Source of the DNA: Archaeoglobales archaeon | GTDB lineage: Archaea; Halobacteriota; Archaeoglobi; Archaeoglobales; Archaeoglobaceae | Direction: 5' to 3' | Length of the DNA stretch: 33,590 bases | Assembly (NCBI GenBank): GCA_003662995.1 | Contig: QMZC01000018.1 | Span: 1 to 33,590 of the forward strand | Shown: one piece after another, positions 25,003 through 32,124 of the stretch | How positions within the stretch are numbered: position 1 is the stretch's first letter | How the letters are laid out: every line of letters starts with the position of its first letter | The notes under the pieces: generated by a model | The model's database searches: none | Told to the model about the DNA's origin: nothing | What the model saw: only the letters and a program-made list of their open reading frames with translations | Translations under genes and position numbers: made by a program

Positions 25003-26901
25003 TTAGATTCCAAGTTTTTTCCTCTTCTCCATTATTATTTCTTCCATTTTTTCAACCGTTTTTATTGGATCACCCTCTATAAAGAAATAGCCACCAAGCA
25101 ATTCTTTCACGTCTTCAGTCAAAATCTTAGTGACTTTCTCACTCCCCAATACTGGTGGTACAGGCCATAGATGTACGGGGATTCCGGAAGCTATGAAGTA
25201 CGTTCCAATTGAGACTGCTTTCTCAGTATACCACTCTGGAGCGGATCCAACCAATGGTAGATCAGAGATGTCCACGTTTAGGTAATCTGCGATTGCCCCA
25301 GCCAAAACGAGCATTCTCGAACAGTCAACACACGAGCCCATGTGTAAGACGGGAGGAATGTTTAAAGCCTGACACACGCTTTTCAGTCCATCTCCTGCTA
25401 GGTTTACAGCATCCATCGTCATCAATCCAGCTTTTGCGGCAGCTATTGCCCAGCATCCCGTGCCTATAACAAGAATATCCCTTGAAATTAATTCTTTGGT
25501 TAAAGTTACATGGAAGTAATCTTGCTTAACCTTTGGATTGTTGCAACCAACGATTCCAGCAACCCCCTTAATTTTACCTTCAACTATCACATCTACAATC
25601 GGCTTAACACTTCCACCTAAAGCCTTCAGTATCTGTTCAACACTGAAACCAACAATAGCCTTGCTCTTCTGTTTTGGAACGTAAATCTTGGATTTGTCCC
25701 TCTTGCTGTAAGCTTCGATGGCTTTCTCGATTATCTTCTTTGCAGTCTCAATAGCTTTATCTTCTTCAAACTGAATGTGTATGCCTTTCTCAAACTTAGC
25801 CTGTTCGCTGGTTGAAATAAACGCGGTATGGAAGCAGTCAGCCAACTCCGCCAAAGCCGGGAAGATGCATTGCACATCAACAACCATCGCATCTATTGCT
25901 CTCGTGATAATAGAAAGTTCTGAATGCAGAATGTTTCCTGCTATCGGCACTCCTTGTCTCATTAAAATTTCATTGCCCGTACAACACATACCCATGAGGT
26001 TTATTCCCTTAGCACCAGCTTGCTTTGCCTTCTCCTGCATCTCCTCGCTTTCAGCCACCTCAACAATTTTCTCAGATAACACAGGTTCGTGTCCATGGAC
26101 AACTATGTTTACGTAATCTGGATCAATGATGCCAAGATTTGCCTCAACTTCCTTAACCATCGGCGTTCCGAAGAGTATATCCTGAAATTCTGTTGCAATC
26201 AATGAACCACCCCAACCATCTGCCAAAGCAGCCCTGATGCCCTGAGCCAACAACGACAAAGCTTCGTTATCAACACCAATGTGTGTTCTGTGCATTATGT
26301 CCACAACTTCCCTATCTATGTTCCTTGGCAGTATCTTGATTTTTGCGTTGGTCGATAAAACCTCTTCAACCTTCTTCCACAACTCAATTCTTTTTTTAGG
26401 AGCATAAGCCATCAAGAACTTTATCGGCTCTTCATCCTGCTTACCAAAATCGTTTAAAGCAATTTCAGCAACCTTTAATGCTATTTCATTAACCTCCGCA
26501 TTCACATCAACACCAAGTTTTTGAGCCACAGCCTTAAGCTTGTCAACATCCTTTATCTGATAATCTTTGTTTTTCCCTTCAGCGACTTCCTTTAGAAGTA
26601 TTGCAGGTCTTCTTCCATGATCGGAATGTGCCGAAGCTCCACCAGCGATCATCCTGTCAACATTTCTTGCAACGATCACGTCTGCAGTTGCACCACAAAC
26701 ACCTCTTTGAGGCTCATCACCGAATGGATTTATTCTGCAAGGCCCCATCGTGCAATTTCTGCAACAAACACCAAGCAATCCAAAACCACATTGGGGCTGT
26801 TGTTTTTCCAGCCTTTTCCAAGCAGTCTCATAACCCTCCTTCTTTACTATTTCGAGCATCTCCAAAGCTGCAGGATCAAAACTTTTTTCCACATTATCCA
26901 T
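25003..26901 (-). CDS. cooS: Anaerobic Ni-Fe carbon monoxide dehydrogenase, catalytic subunit
   Basis: The enzyme interconverts CO and CO2 at a Ni-Fe-S C-cluster. The 632 residues align well with monofunctional CooS. D- and B-cluster cysteines are C38, C46, C47, C50, C55 and C69. C-cluster ligands can be placed at VHGHEP (His269/271), GMCCTGN (C307), VQCIFP (C345), VGCNNP (C453), TGCWA (C483) and GSCVDC (C524, the Ni ligand). The catalytic Lys fits TEKAVSIG (561). All key residues are present, so it should be active. No cooC, cooJ or acetyl-CoA synthase subunit is nearby. It starts four bases after cooF. Confidence 0.96.
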   Translation of the reverse strand: MDNVEKSFDPAALEMLEIVKKEGYETAWKRLEKQQPQCGFGLLGVCCRNCTMGPCRINPFGDEPQRGVCGATADVIVARNVDRMIAGGASAHSDHGRRPAILLKEVAEGKNKDYQIKDVDKLKAVAQKLGVDVNAEVNEIALKVAEIALNDFGKQDEEPIKFLMAYAPKKRIELWKKVEEVLSTNAKIKILPRNIDREVVDIMHRTHIGVDNEALSLLAQGIRAALADGWGGSLIATEFQDILFGTPMVKEVEANLGIIDPDYVNIVVHGHEPVLSEKIVEVAESEEMQEKAKQAGAKGINLMGMCCTGNEILMRQGVPIAGNILHSELSIITRAIDAMVVDVQCIFPALAELADCFHTAFISTSEQAKFEKGIHIQFEEDKAIETAKKIIEKAIEAYSKRDKSKIYVPKQKSKAIVGFSVEQILKALGGSVKPIVDVIVEGKIKGVAGIVGCNNPKVKQDYFHVTLTKELISRDILVIGTGCWAIAAAKAGLMTMDAVNLAGDGLKSVCQALNIPPVLHMGSCVDCSRMLVLAGAIADYLNVDISDLPLVGSAPEWYTEKAVSIGTYFIASGIPVHLWPVPPVLGSEKVTKILTEDVKELLGGYFFIEGDPIKTVEKMEEIIMEKRKKLGI

Positions 26902-26905
26902 AAAA

Positions 26906-27472
26906 TCACCCCATAACCCAAATCAAATCTCTAAAAGTGGCTGTTGTTTTTGATATCTCTTCCTTAGCCTCTCTCTCCACCTCTCTCGCATAAACAAACT
27001 TCTTTGCCGCCTCAACTTTCTCTCTTTTGGCAATCTCTTCAACTCTTTCAAACTTCAAAGCATTAACTGGACAAGCTTCAACACAAGCTGGCATCAATCC
27101 ATTTGCAAGTCTCTCGTTGCACTGATCACACTTGTAAGCCACTTTTTCAAACTTTATAGCCCCATAAGGGCAAACTACAACACAACTTCTACATCCTATG
27201 CACCTCGATGTGTCAATAACCACTGGTCCATCCTTGCTTACCCTATCAATAGCCCCAGTTGGGCAAACTTCCAAGCATGGGGCATTGTCGCAATGCCTAC
27301 AATTCATCGGAACCGGAACTCCAACATAAACGACATCCATGTGCGGTTTTACTCTTTGCAAAACAGCTGAAACCAAATCTTTTCCCTTTGAATGCTCAAT
27401 GGCACAAGCAATCTCGCACGTTTTGCATCCGAGACACAAATCAATGTCTGGGTAGAGAACAAACTGGTACAT
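26906..27472 (-). CDS. cooF: CooF-like ferredoxin with four [4Fe-4S] clusters
   Basis: This electron carrier takes electrons from CooS. The 188 residues hold 16 cysteines in four groups: 13/16/19/23, 58/61/66/70, 91/94/97/101 and 115/118/130/134, the dimethylsulfoxide-reductase-B/CooF pattern. The C-terminal ~50 residues are charged and helical. ATG 27472 is chosen because GGGTG precedes it and the upstream extension (from 27499) is not family-like. It is the first gene of the operon, directly preceding cooS. Confidence 0.9.
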   Translation of the reverse strand: MYQFVLYPDIDLCLGCKTCEIACAIEHSKGKDLVSAVLQRVKPHMDVVYVGVPVPMNCRHCDNAPCLEVCPTGAIDRVSKDGPVVIDTSRCIGCRSCVVVCPYGAIKFEKVAYKCDQCNERLANGLMPACVEACPVNALKFERVEEIAKREKVEAAKKFVYAREVEREAKEEISKTTATFRDLIWVMG

Positions 27473-27605
27473 CTTAAGCACCCAATTTAACATTATCATT
27501 CATGAATTTAAGTTTGCTGTTCACTTTTGATTATCATAAGAACAAAGTAGAATAATTTGTGAATTAATAAGATTTTCTAAATTATTTTTTAATTTAATTA
27601 ATAAT
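27473..27605 (-). promoter_or_regulatory. AT-rich promoter region of the coo-nuo operon
   Basis: This 133-bp spacer between the regulator remnant and cooF is very AT-rich. Several TATA-like stretches occur on the minus strand (for example TTATTAATTC at 27562-27571). An inverted repeat, AATAATTT (27551-27558) with AAATTATT (27579-27586), may mark an operator, but such AT repeats also arise by chance here. Confidence 0.4.
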
Positions 27606-28320
27606 CTACAATTTTTTATCTAAACGAACATCAAACTCACAGTATTCGTAGCCAGTCCCCCAGCACTTCGTTTCTATTGCAAATGCTGGTCTTTTAAGTT
27701 CCAGCCATCAATCCACCTTCAAAGTAACATACAGTCTTACCGATGTTTGGCATACCTGAGCAACTCACACACTCGTATATTCTAATGTTAACAACATCAT
27801 CTCTACACTTTTCAAGCTCAAGAATGCCAATTCTGAGTTTCTCAAAAATTTTAGCTAATCCGTTAAATATGTCCTCATTGCTACCACTTTCTACAATTTC
27901 TGGAGACACTTCTCTGGCTATTTCCTGACCAATTCTGAACATTATACTGTCAGCACCACTCATTAGGATTAACGCCATCCTTTCAAGCCTGAAAAGGTGT
28001 AAAGAAATAAAATCGCCCAGTCTCTTTCTTATCGGTTCGGATTCCTCACTCTTTAGCATTCTAAGTATATATGGCTTTTCAGCCTCGTGAATTATATACT
28101 TTGCCTCTAAATAATTCTCAGACAGATACCAAAGTTTTGCAGGGCCTATAGGCCTATAATCTACAAAGCCCCTTGCTTTTAGAATTTCTAAGTGTCTCGA
28201 TACAGTCATTCTATTTAATCCCGTAAGGTTAGCAATTTGAGATGTTGACAAACCGTGGGGATGTTTTTTCAAAGTTTCAACAATCCTTGTATCAATGTTG
28301 TTTTGGGTAACCGCACGCAT
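27606..28320 (-). pseudogene. HTH + V4R-domain (MsvR-like) regulator with a C-terminal frameshift
   Basis: This is a transcription factor with an ArsR-like winged helix (LSTSQIANLTGLNRMTVSRH, about 24-43) and a V4R ligand/redox domain (about 90 onward, with CVSCSGMPNIGKTVC). Translation stops at 27694-27696 after 208 residues, inside V4R. The missing end is readable in another frame: after a one-base shift near 27697-27700 the sequence continues LKRPAFAIETKCWGTGYEYC to a stop at 27606-27608, which is the conserved V4R terminus. V4R regulators of the MsvR type use cysteines for redox sensing in methanogens. It lies directly upstream of the coo operon on the same strand. Whether the short form is functional, or the shift a sequence error, is open. 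Confidence 0.8.
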
Positions 28321-28340
28321 AACTTAGTAAAGGCAAGATG

Positions 28341-28362
28341 ATATTTAAGTTTAAGCTTAACT
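28341..28362 (-). promoter_or_regulatory. TATA box and near-palindrome upstream of the V4R regulator
   Basis: On the minus strand TTAAATAT lies about 20-28 bases before the ATG at 28320. There is no ribosome site, so a leaderless mRNA is likely. The BRE side holds a near-perfect palindrome (AGTTAAGCTTAAACT, one extra base), a candidate site for autoregulation. Confidence 0.4.
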
Positions 28363-28389
28363 CCAACGTGATTTGCAATATTGTCACAA

Positions 28390-29148
28390 TTAGAACAACT
28401 TGATTAACTTTTCATGCAGAATTTTGTTGGTGGCAACTACATGCAACTTTTCTTCCATTGTAAACTGCTTATTATCCAAACTATTGCCTTTCAAATCCGT
28501 AACAACTGCATTTGCACACTTTGCAATGTAAGCACCAGCAGCTACATCATATATCCTCAAAAATCCTTTGTCGCCTCTCAAATCAATAAAGCAATCAACG
28601 CTACCATCTGCCACAAAGCAAAGCTCTAATGCAGCACTACCAAAAATCCTAATCCTCTTAAAACCATAATCCTTTTTTGGATAGTAAACTATCGCATTGC
28701 AGTATATGCTACCCTCATTTGACGCTTCAATCCTCTCTCCATTTTTGTATGCCTTGTTATTGGCATAATATTCCACATCGGTGGCGAGGTTATAAACGTA
28801 GCCAAAAAAAGCATCTTTGAAGTATTCGCTTTTTGAGAAACACAAAGACAAGCTGTAGATTGGAATGTCTCTTGATGCGTTGAATGTGCCATCTATGGGG
28901 TCTAAAGCAACGATTACATCTCCCTCTCCAACAACTCCTGATTCTTCGCTCACAACCTTAACGTCGTACTCTCTCAAAATTTCCAACGCTGCATCTTCAG
29001 CAACCTTGTCAATTTTTTTTGTTGGCGTTCCGTCTTTACCCATTCCAACGGTAACGCCTTTATCTTCAACTTTCTCAATGGATTTCTTTACATTTTCTTT
29101 GACCTTCCTTGAAATCTCCAATGCTTTTTTGGCATTCATAACTGCCAT
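28390..29148 (-). CDS. suhB: Inositol monophosphatase / archaeal class IV fructose-1,6-bisphosphatase
   Basis: This Mg-dependent sugar phosphatase is about 252 residues long. Metal-site motifs: VVSEESGV (Glu), ALDPIDGTFN (Asp-Pro-Ile-Asp) and IYDVAAGAYI near the C-terminus. Thermophilic archaeal relatives act on both inositol-1-phosphate and fructose-1,6-bisphosphate. ATG 29148 overlaps the stop of the upstream DUF1405 gene (TGATG), showing coupling; ATG 29139 is possible. Confidence 0.88.
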   Translation of the reverse strand: MAVMNAKKALEISRKVKENVKKSIEKVEDKGVTVGMGKDGTPTKKIDKVAEDAALEILREYDVKVVSEESGVVGEGDVIVALDPIDGTFNASRDIPIYSLSLCFSKSEYFKDAFFGYVYNLATDVEYYANNKAYKNGERIEASNEGSIYCNAIVYYPKKDYGFKRIRIFGSAALELCFVADGSVDCFIDLRGDKGFLRIYDVAAGAYIAKCANAVVTDLKGNSLDNKQFTMEEKLHVVATNKILHEKLIKLF

Positions 29149-29708
29149 CAATCAGAAAGTAAGATAGACTTTTCGTAATGCTTTGCCAATACGTAAACGA
29201 TTATGAACGATATTATTGTTAACGAGAAAGTCAGAATTTCAACCACCTCAATCCCCTCCTCCGGCATGTAAGGGTGAGTGTTTGCAAAGTAATCCAAATA
29301 ATCGTTTGTGAGAAACCAGAGCAATGTTAGATATGCATATTTACTAAATCGAGTTGCGTATGCAAGCAGCATCCCTTCTACAATGAGTAAAGCATGAGTT
29401 ACAAACATTGCGGAGTACAGATTAAAATTTACCGCAAAAAAGTAGGTACGATGGAAAAGCAAAACAAAGCAAGTCCAAATTCCGTATTTAATCAGATTTG
29501 CTGATGCAAAGAAATTAAAAAAATTGTTCTTTTTCCCATTAATCATCAGAAAAAGGGATACAGAAAAAAATAAGGTTGAGTTTGGACAGTCTGCAATGAA
29601 CATCCAAAGGTAATACGGGCTGTTTAATAGCTGACTCTCATAATAATACCAACCGTAAATGGTTCCTAAAACGTTGGCTAACAATATGAACAAAATAAAT
29701 CGTTTCAT
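29148..29708 (-). CDS. DUF1405-family membrane protein
   Basis: This polytopic membrane protein has about five or six hydrophobic helices. Family marks are GTIYGWYYYESQL, LWMFIADCPNSTLFF and NLIKYGIWTC. Function is unknown in both archaea and Bacillus (YpjA-like). ATG 29708 follows AGGG at good spacing; ATG 29744 could be used by a leaderless transcript from the shared tbp promoter region. It is divergent from tbp. Confidence 0.8.
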   Translation of the reverse strand: MKRFILFILLANVLGTIYGWYYYESQLLNSPYYLWMFIADCPNSTLFFSVSLFLMINGKKNNFFNFFASANLIKYGIWTCFVLLFHRTYFFAVNFNLYSAMFVTHALLIVEGMLLAYATRFSKYAYLTLLWFLTNDYLDYFANTHPYMPEEGIEVVEILTFSLTIISFIIVYVLAKHYEKSILLSD

Positions 29709-29756
29709 CTTCATTTCCCTAAATAAATTGATAATTTTCTGCATGCAACCAAAAGT

Positions 29757-29776
29757 ATTTATATAGTTTATAAACT
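29757..29776 (+). promoter_or_regulatory. Divergent promoter with perfect palindrome, tbp/DUF1405
   Basis: TTTATATA (about 29757-29764) preceded by AACCAAAAG (BRE-like) fits the tbp promoter. Right after it AGTTTATAAACT (29765-29776) is a perfect 12-bp palindrome that contains a symmetric TATA element usable in both directions, so it could also drive the DUF1405 gene or serve as an operator. Confidence 0.5.
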
Positions 29777-29795
29777 CTTTTAGTAAGGTGATAGG

Positions 29796-30347
29796 GTGAA
29801 GGATTATAAAATCAAAATTGAAAACGTGGTTGCTTCAACCCAAATAGGGGAGAACATCGACCTGAACAAGATTGCTAAGGAGATTAAAGATGCGGAATAC
29901 AAACCAAAGCAATTCCCTGGTTTAGTTTTAAGAACTAAAAATCCAAAAGCAGCAGCTCTCGTTTTTAGGAGTGGTAAGGTTGTTTGTACTGGTTCGAAGA
30001 GTGTTGAAGATGCAAATAGGGCTGTAAGGCAGGTTGTTAAGATTATAAACAAGCTTGGCATCCCCGTCATTTTGGAGCCTGAAGTTAAGGTACAAAACAT
30101 CGTAGCATCAGCTGATTTAGGGGTTGATTTAAATTTAAACGCAATAGCTATTGGTTTGGGTTTGGAAAACATCGAGTATGAGCCTGAGCAGTTTCCTGGA
30201 TTGGTTTACAGGCTTGACAAACCAAGAGTAGTTGTTTTGATATTTGGCTCTGGAAAGATGGTTGTTACTGGTGGAAAAAATCCTGAGGATGCCCAAAAAG
30301 CTGTTGAAAGGATTGCTGAAGAACTTTCAGCTTTGGGATTGATGTAA
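29796..30347 (+). CDS. tbp: TATA-box-binding protein
   Basis: This general transcription factor is 183 residues long, with two imperfect direct repeats. Each has the [10 protein letters not shown] or [10 protein letters not shown] segment and a [10 protein letters not shown] or [11 protein letters not shown] strand followed by an amphipathic helix. GTG 29796 is the start, with AAGGTGAT shortly upstream. No acidic C-terminal tail is present. It is a single-copy-type TBP, firmly archaeal. Confidence 0.97.
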   Translation: MKDYKIKIENVVASTQIGENIDLNKIAKEIKDAEYKPKQFPGLVLRTKNPKAAALVFRSGKVVCTGSKSVEDANRAVRQVVKIINKLGIPVILEPEVKVQNIVASADLGVDLNLNAIAIGLGLENIEYEPEQFPGLVYRLDKPRVVVLIFGSGKMVVTGGKNPEDAQKAVERIAEELSALGLM

Positions 30348-30376
30348 AATAAGCAAGAAATTAGATGCGTTAGTAT

Positions 30377-30402
30377 TAAATTAATTTTATTTTTAGTTTT
30401 AG
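30377..30402 (+). terminator. T-rich terminator after tbp
   Basis: A run of T tracts (TTAATTTTATTTTTAGTTTT) begins about 30 bases after the tbp stop, the usual archaeal termination signal. No hairpin is needed. Confidence 0.4.
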
Positions 30403-30450
30403 ATTGTTTAATTGTACAAAAAAGAAGCGTAGCGGTATGATGTAACGATT

Positions 30451-31005
30451 TTAATAAGCATCGTACAATCTTTTCTTCCTCAGGTACTCTCCTCTATCAA
30501 CTAAATTTTCAACGACTACCCTATTTTCATCAACACTCCGCATAATCTCAGCATTAAACCTGCTTTTACCAATCCCCAAGACATCACCATCCCTATTGCA
30601 AACCATCACTACGTCGTTTTCCCTAACATCATCCGTAACTTTTACAACGGATGCGGAAAAAATATCTCTGCCATACAAAAAGAGCATTTCTCCCCTATCG
30701 TTCACGTAAACTCTCTTTCTCTTTTTCCTTGCAATATAGTAGCTCCCCTCCAGTGAGAATCTAAATCTCTTGCCAACCTCTCCAACTTTTATTCCTGCAA
30801 AAACCAATTTATCCCTTAAATTTTTGTCTGGATTGTTTAAAAAATTCAGTAGGTCTCTAGAAAGTAGCAGTACTTCTTTAATTTTTTTGTGTTTTTGTGC
30901 AACTTCTCTAACAACAACTTCTTTATCATCCAATTCAAACCCATTGGCCCTAAAGGCAGATAAAATGGTCTTTAATTCCTTCTTATTAAGTTTTCTGAAC
31001 TCCAT
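30451..31005 (-). CDS. Nip7-like pre-PUA/PUA RNA-binding protein
   Basis: This 184-residue protein has an alpha/beta N-domain and a C-terminal PUA domain (about 95-180: KRVYVNDRGEMLFLYGRDIFSAS is a typical Nip7 segment with FLYG). Eukaryotic Nip7 acts in large-subunit ribosome assembly, and archaeal relatives bind RNA. It overlaps the upstream unknown gene by 34 bases, so the pair is co-transcribed. Confidence 0.82.
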   Translation of the reverse strand: MEFRKLNKKELKTILSAFRANGFELDDKEVVVREVAQKHKKIKEVLLLSRDLLNFLNNPDKNLRDKLVFAGIKVGEVGKRFRFSLEGSYYIARKKRKRVYVNDRGEMLFLYGRDIFSASVVKVTDDVRENDVVMVCNRDGDVLGIGKSRFNAEIMRSVDENRVVVENLVDRGEYLRKKRLYDAY

Positions 31006-31388
31006 ATTCTTCTAAAAGCTTTGATAATCTTTGTGTAATCACCGTCTATCCTAAAACTCTCAACCGTGTTAATTATAACTTCCTTGCCCTCATTTTTTCC
31101 AAACTTGTCCTCCAATTCTTCAGACAAAACAACCTCACCATTTTTTGAGAGTTCATAACAATCCATGTATTCTTCGATTCCAACAATTTTGAACGTTTCT
31201 CTTAGGAAGTAAGGTTTACACTCATTAAAAAACTTAAGTTTCGCAAAGGTCTCATTGGCTATTATAGATGTGTTTACTTCAATTGCCTTTGCATTAATTC
31301 CGATTTCATTCCTATCCATCTCGTAGCTAAAACCGCCTAATCGGCTGACGTAAATGTCAGACACTATTTCTTTCGGATACAAGTACAT
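30972..31388 (-). CDS. Conserved-looking archaeal protein of unknown function
   Basis: I do not recognise this 138-residue protein. It is acidic, with mixed alpha/beta patterning, no membrane segments and few cysteines. It starts at ATG 31388 with AAGG just upstream and overlaps the Nip7-like gene by 34 bases, suggesting a linked RNA or ribosome role, which is inference only. A TATA-like AGATAAAAATAAG lies about 30 bases before the start. Confidence 0.6.
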   Translation of the reverse strand: MYLYPKEIVSDIYVSRLGGFSYEMDRNEIGINAKAIEVNTSIIANETFAKLKFFNECKPYFLRETFKIVGIEEYMDCYELSKNGEVVLSEELEDKFGKNEGKEVIINTVESFRIDGDYTKIIKAFRRIWSSENLIRRN

Positions 31389-31405
31389 ATACCTTCGTTT
31401 GGTAT
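31389..31405 (-). promoter_or_regulatory. Small inverted repeat at the translation start of the unknown gene
   Basis: ATACC and GGTAT (31389-31393, 31401-31405) flank a seven-base loop immediately before the ATG at 31388 and include the AAGG ribosome site. A hairpin could mask the site, but the stem is only five base pairs. Confidence 0.25.
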
Positions 31406-31499
31406 CTTATTTTTATCTCTTTTGCTTGAATTTACTGCACAAGATTAGTAAATAAAAAAGTTTTTCAAGAATTGATAATTATTGTTTCAGGGGATGGGC

Positions 31500-31940
31500 A
31501 TGGAGGAGGTTAGGTTTGTTTTCTGGAAAGATAGAATAGGTGGTGAATTTGCTACTTTAACCGAAAAACTTGAGCCCTACGGGTATAGGGTTTCGGGGGT
31601 TGCAGAATGGGTAATGGCTATTGCAGATGAGGATAAGACAGTTAAAAAAGATGAGAGCGTAAATATAAAGATTAAGCCAGTTGAGTTTCCTGGAGGTGCT
31701 ATAGCATTTCCATGTAGTTTTATGAGGCACGCATTAGGCGTTGTACTTGGAATCCATAAAGCAGGCTCCCCAAAACATGTCGAATCTACAAGAGTGGCGG
31801 ATGAAGTAATATTCTTTCCAATAAAAGATGGAGAAGTGAAAAAAGGTGACCTACTTAGTGTTATAAACGTTATATATGTGAGTGTAAAGGAAAAGGAAAT
31901 TATAAGGGATTACGTAAAGAAAATAAAGAGATTTAGGTGA
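31500..31940 (+). CDS. DUF22-family archaeal protein
   Basis: This 146-residue protein matches DUF22, found in methanogens and Archaeoglobus relatives: HALGVVLGIHKAGSPKHVES, a beta-rich middle and KKGDLLSVINVIYV near the end. Function is unknown. ATG 31500 follows AGGGG at six bases; the TTG 31482 and ATG 31494 alternatives lack spacing. A TATA-like AGTAAATAAAA lies about 45 bases upstream. Confidence 0.78.
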   Translation: MEEVRFVFWKDRIGGEFATLTEKLEPYGYRVSGVAEWVMAIADEDKTVKKDESVNIKIKPVEFPGGAIAFPCSFMRHALGVVLGIHKAGSPKHVESTRVADEVIFFPIKDGEVKKGDLLSVINVIYVSVKEKEIIRDYVKKIKRFR

Positions 31941-32124
31941 TTTATAGGCTTAAAGATGTTATCTTATTTTTTTATTAATTTCTAATCTTCTTAAAATTTT
32001 TATTAAATTTTGTAACTAATAATATAATACCAAATTAATTATAGATTTTTTCCAGCAATATAATATTTTTGAGCAAAAAGTTTATAATGTAAGATTTTTA
32101 ATTATTATTAATTAAAAAGGTGAT
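31941..32124. other. 184-bp AT-rich spacer with terminator and promoter signals
   Basis: A T-rich run (31964-31977) follows the DUF22 stop and probably terminates it. Near the other end TTTATAATG (32081-32089) preceded by GCAAAAAG is a good BRE/TATA for the FrhB-like gene, and AAGGTGAT (32117-32124) is its ribosome site. No gene was found between. Confidence 0.45.

Noticed and set aside
27551-27586. AATAATTT/AAATTATT inverted repeat as a definite operator
   Set aside because: In a spacer this AT-rich, an eight-base A/T-only inverted repeat is expected by chance; it is kept only as a weak candidate.
27645-27650. TTCGTA half-site resembling an MsvR box upstream of cooF
   Set aside because: No inverted TACGAA partner at four-base spacing, and it lies inside the out-of-frame V4R coding tail.
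30972-31005. 34-base overlap of the unknown gene and the Nip7-like gene as a frameshifted single gene
   Set aside because: Both proteins have their own plausible starts and the Nip7-like protein is full length, so ordinary overlapping genes explain it.
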